From NCBI GenBank assembly GCA_964354865.1, contig CAYHBN010000002.1:1-48044 (forward strand): DNA of 48,044 nt, given 5' to 3'. The DNA is from JAHFJU01 sp964354865. GTDB lineage: Bacteria; Patescibacteriota; Gracilibacteria; UBA1369; UM-FILTER-53-11. The position numbers and the translations under genes are program-made. The notes below the pieces were generated by a model that had not been told where the DNA came from, did no database searches, and saw nothing but the letters and a program-made list of their open reading frames with translations. Below are positions 46,370-48,044 of this stretch, in pieces; position 1 is the stretch's first letter; every line of letters starts with the position of its first letter.

Positions 46370-48044
46370 AACTACCTAAGAAAGTTCTCGTGCTCGGCTC
46401 TGGAGCACTCAAAATCGGTGAAGCGGGAGAATTCGATTACTCGGGTTCTCAGGCAATTAAGGCCCTCAAAGAAGAGGGAATTAAGACCGTTCTCATTAAT
46501 CCAAATATCGCTACTAATCAGACCTCTCGTGAACTCGCGGATGAGGTCTATTTTTTGCCTGTAAATCCGTACTTTGTTGAGAAAGTTATCGCAAAAGAAA
46601 AACCGGATAGCATTTTACTGAGCTTCGGTGGCCAAACGGCTTTAAACTGCGGATTAGAGCTTGAAAAAACGGGCATTTTAAAAAAATATAATGTGCGGGT
46701 TTTAGGAACTCCGGTACGTGCAATTCAGGCAACTGAAGATCGTGAATTATTTAAAAAGGAGTTAGATGCGGTGAACGTTCGCTACCCAAAGAGCACGGCC
46801 TGTCTTAACGAAGCAAGCGCTCGAAAGGCGGCACTGACTATTGGGTACCCCGTTATTGTGCGCGCAGGTTTTACACTGGGAGGAAAGGGTTCCGGCCTTG
46901 CCTACAGCGAAAAAGAGCTCAACGCGTTGATCGAAGTTGCATTCGCATTCTCACCACAAGTGTTAGTTGAAGAATGTTTGAAAGGATGGAAAGAAATTGA
47001 ATACGAGGTTGTGCGAGACCAGTTCGACAACTGTGTGACCGTCTGCAACATGGAGAACTTTGACCCGCTCGGTATTCACACGGGTGAAAGCATTGTTATC
47101 GCGCCTTCACAGACACTTTCAAACGAGGAGTATCACATGCTTCGCGAGATTTCGATTCGAACGATTCGTCACCTTGGCATTATTGGCGAGTGCAATATTC
47201 AGTATGCACTTGATCCGCTTTCGATGGAGTATCGCGTCATTGAGGTAAATGCACGTCTATCGCGTTCGTCGGCACTTGCATCGAAGGCAACGGGCTACCC
47301 GCTCGCGTACATCGCGGCAAAGTTGTCACTGGGTTATCATCTTTCAGACATTAAAAATTCAATCACAAAAACGACCTCGGCATTTTTTGAGCCGGCTCTC
47401 GATTATGTTGCGCTCAAAATTCCTCGTTGGGATTTGGGAAAATTCAAAAAAGTTTCACAAGAAATTTCAACCGAAATGAAGTCGGTGGGTGAGATTATGG
47501 CACTCGGTCGCTCGTTCGAAGAGGTACTCCAAAAGGGATTACGAATGCTCCAAATTGGCCTTCATGGATTTGCGGCGAATGAGAAAGTTTCTTTTGATTT
47601 TGCAGACAGAAAAACGCTTGAACAAGCGATTCAGGTACCTACTCCAAAACGAATCGTGGCAGTTGCCACCGCACTTCGCGGCGGCATGACTCCGAAAGAA
47701 ATCAACAAACTTTCAGGTATCGACGAGTGGTTCTTAATGAAGCTCAATAATATTATTGAAATGGAGAAAAAGCTCTCAAAACTTTCTCTCGCTAAGGTTC
47801 CCTCAGACACATTACTTCAAGCAAAGAAATTTGGATTCTCAGACAAACAAATTGCAACACTGACAAAATCGAAAGAGTCTGATGTTCGCGCGGCACGAAA
47901 GAAAAATAAGGTACTACCAGTGGTAAAACAAATCGACACGCTCGCGGCGGAGTATCCTGCAAGCACGAACTATTTGTATGTTACCTACCACGGCACGAAG
48001 AGTGATGTACAGGCAAAAACCCCAGCACCTAAAGGAAAATCGAA
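46366..48044 (+). CDS. carB: Carbamoyl-phosphate synthase large subunit, truncated by window edge
   Basis: Makes carbamoyl phosphate from bicarbonate, ATP and ammonia for pyrimidine and arginine synthesis. The first 559 residues are visible and in one frame, covering the first ATP-grasp half and the start of the oligomerisation domain. Motifs are GEFDYSGSQAIKALKEEG, GGQTALNCGLEL, IGECNIQYAL and EVNARLSRSSALASKATGYP. Several segments (NPNIAT, YFLPV, IPRWDLGKF) resemble the CAD/CPS-I type more than the E. coli type. The gene runs off the right edge. No carA is seen upstream; VapC lies there instead. Confidence 0.95.
   Translation, partial: MKLPKKVLVLGSGALKIGEAGEFDYSGSQAIKALKEEGIKTVLINPNIATNQTSRELADEVYFLPVNPYFVEKVIAKEKPDSILLSFGGQTALNCGLELEKTGILKKYNVRVLGTPVRAIQATEDRELFKKELDAVNVRYPKSTACLNEASARKAALTIGYPVIVRAGFTLGGKGSGLAYSEKELNALIEVAFAFSPQVLVEECLKGWKEIEYEVVRDQFDNCVTVCNMENFDPLGIHTGESIVIAPSQTLSNEEYHMLREISIRTIRHLGIIGECNIQYALDPLSMEYRVIEVNARLSRSSALASKATGYPLAYIAAKLSLGYHLSDIKNSITKTTSAFFEPALDYVALKIPRWDLGKFKKVSQEISTEMKSVGEIMALGRSFEEVLQKGLRMLQIGLHGFAANEKVSFDFADRKTLEQAIQVPTPKRIVAVATALRGGMTPKEINKLSGIDEWFLMKLNNIIEMEKKLSKLSLAKVPSDTLLQAKKFGFSDKQIATLTKSKESDVRAARKKNKVLPVVKQIDTLAAEYPASTNYLYVTYHGTKSDVQAKTPAPKGKS

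Noticed and set aside
1..48044. CRISPR array
   Set aside because: No regularly spaced repeats with unique spacers were seen; the 11-nt GTTCA repeats are far too short and number only three per site.
1..48044. Alternative genetic code with TGA as Gly
   Set aside because: TGA ends many genes at the expected family length (dnaB, SpoU, vapB), so the standard bacterial code applies.

Overview
The window looks like a chromosomal segment of a Candidate Phyla Radiation (Patescibacteria) bacterium, most like the Parcubacteria side. Reasons: an Mbov_0395/TrbC-type pilin subunit, retropepsin-like aspartic proteases paired with tiny DUF5678-like proteins, HTH/coiled-coil proteins with membrane-type tails, tandem DUF881 proteins, many small toxin-antitoxin pairs, a tRNA with a group I intron, very short intergenic gaps, and no Shine-Dalgarno sites that I could find. 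TGA is used as a stop (for example in the ATGA overlaps), so the code is not the TGA=Gly code of Gracilibacteria/Absconditabacteria. Taxonomy is an inference; there is no 16S in the window.

Layout. 1-5.1 kb: empty leader, tRNA-Glu, dnaJ, a CvpA-like membrane protein, tRNA-Lys, a hairpin-rich gap, an HTH/coiled-coil protein and gdhA. 5.2-12.4 kb: yqeY, an unknown, tRNA-Tyr interrupted by a group I intron with an endonuclease-like ORF just upstream, tRNA-Thr, murB, a pilin-like protein, a PRC-barrel protein, tRNA-Pro plus csaA, an RRM RNA-binding protein with a structured leader, and ybeY-spoU. 12.5-17.4 kb: a second HTH/coiled-coil protein, two DUF881 proteins, a candidate structured RNA region, a secreted protein, a RelB/YafQ pair and murI. 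17.5-20.4 kb: three genes forming a minimal flavin electron-transfer set (FMN-binding protein, ApbE flavin transferase, RnfD/NqrB-FNR fusion). 20.4-32.5 kb: guaA, an MscS channel with a 1252-residue modular protein, lysS, a putative 2OG-Fe(II) oxygenase, a zinc-ribbon HTH protein, and dnaB followed by a Fic toxin-antitoxin. 32.5-39.1 kb: a cloverleaf-like inverted repeat, GNAT, a Panacea (DUF4065) toxin-antitoxin, a lipoprotein, unknowns, and a tandemly duplicated three-gene cassette (DUF5678-like, retropepsin-like, 68-residue acidic protein) around a SemiSWEET gene, with a decayed SemiSWEET tail in the second copy. 39.1-48 kb: aminotransferase, a lipoprotein, yraN, a PEGA protein, comM, VapBC and a truncated carB.

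Regulation. A striking feature is that a sigma70-like -10 box lies only 6-11 nt before the start codon of many genes on both strands, so their mRNAs would begin at or almost at the AUG. Several of these also have a good -35 box. This feature also decides several start codons. A second signal, three copies of GTTCA-type hexamers at an exact 11-nt period, lies upstream of comM, yraN and the RelB/YafQ pair. It resembles the operators of OmpR/PhoB-family regulators and would link two competence-associated genes.

Best candidates for something undescribed: the 11-nt-repeat regulon, the duplicated protease cassette around SemiSWEET, the compact flavinyl electron-transfer operon, the structured region 14575-15095, and the cloverleaf repeat at 32719-32812.
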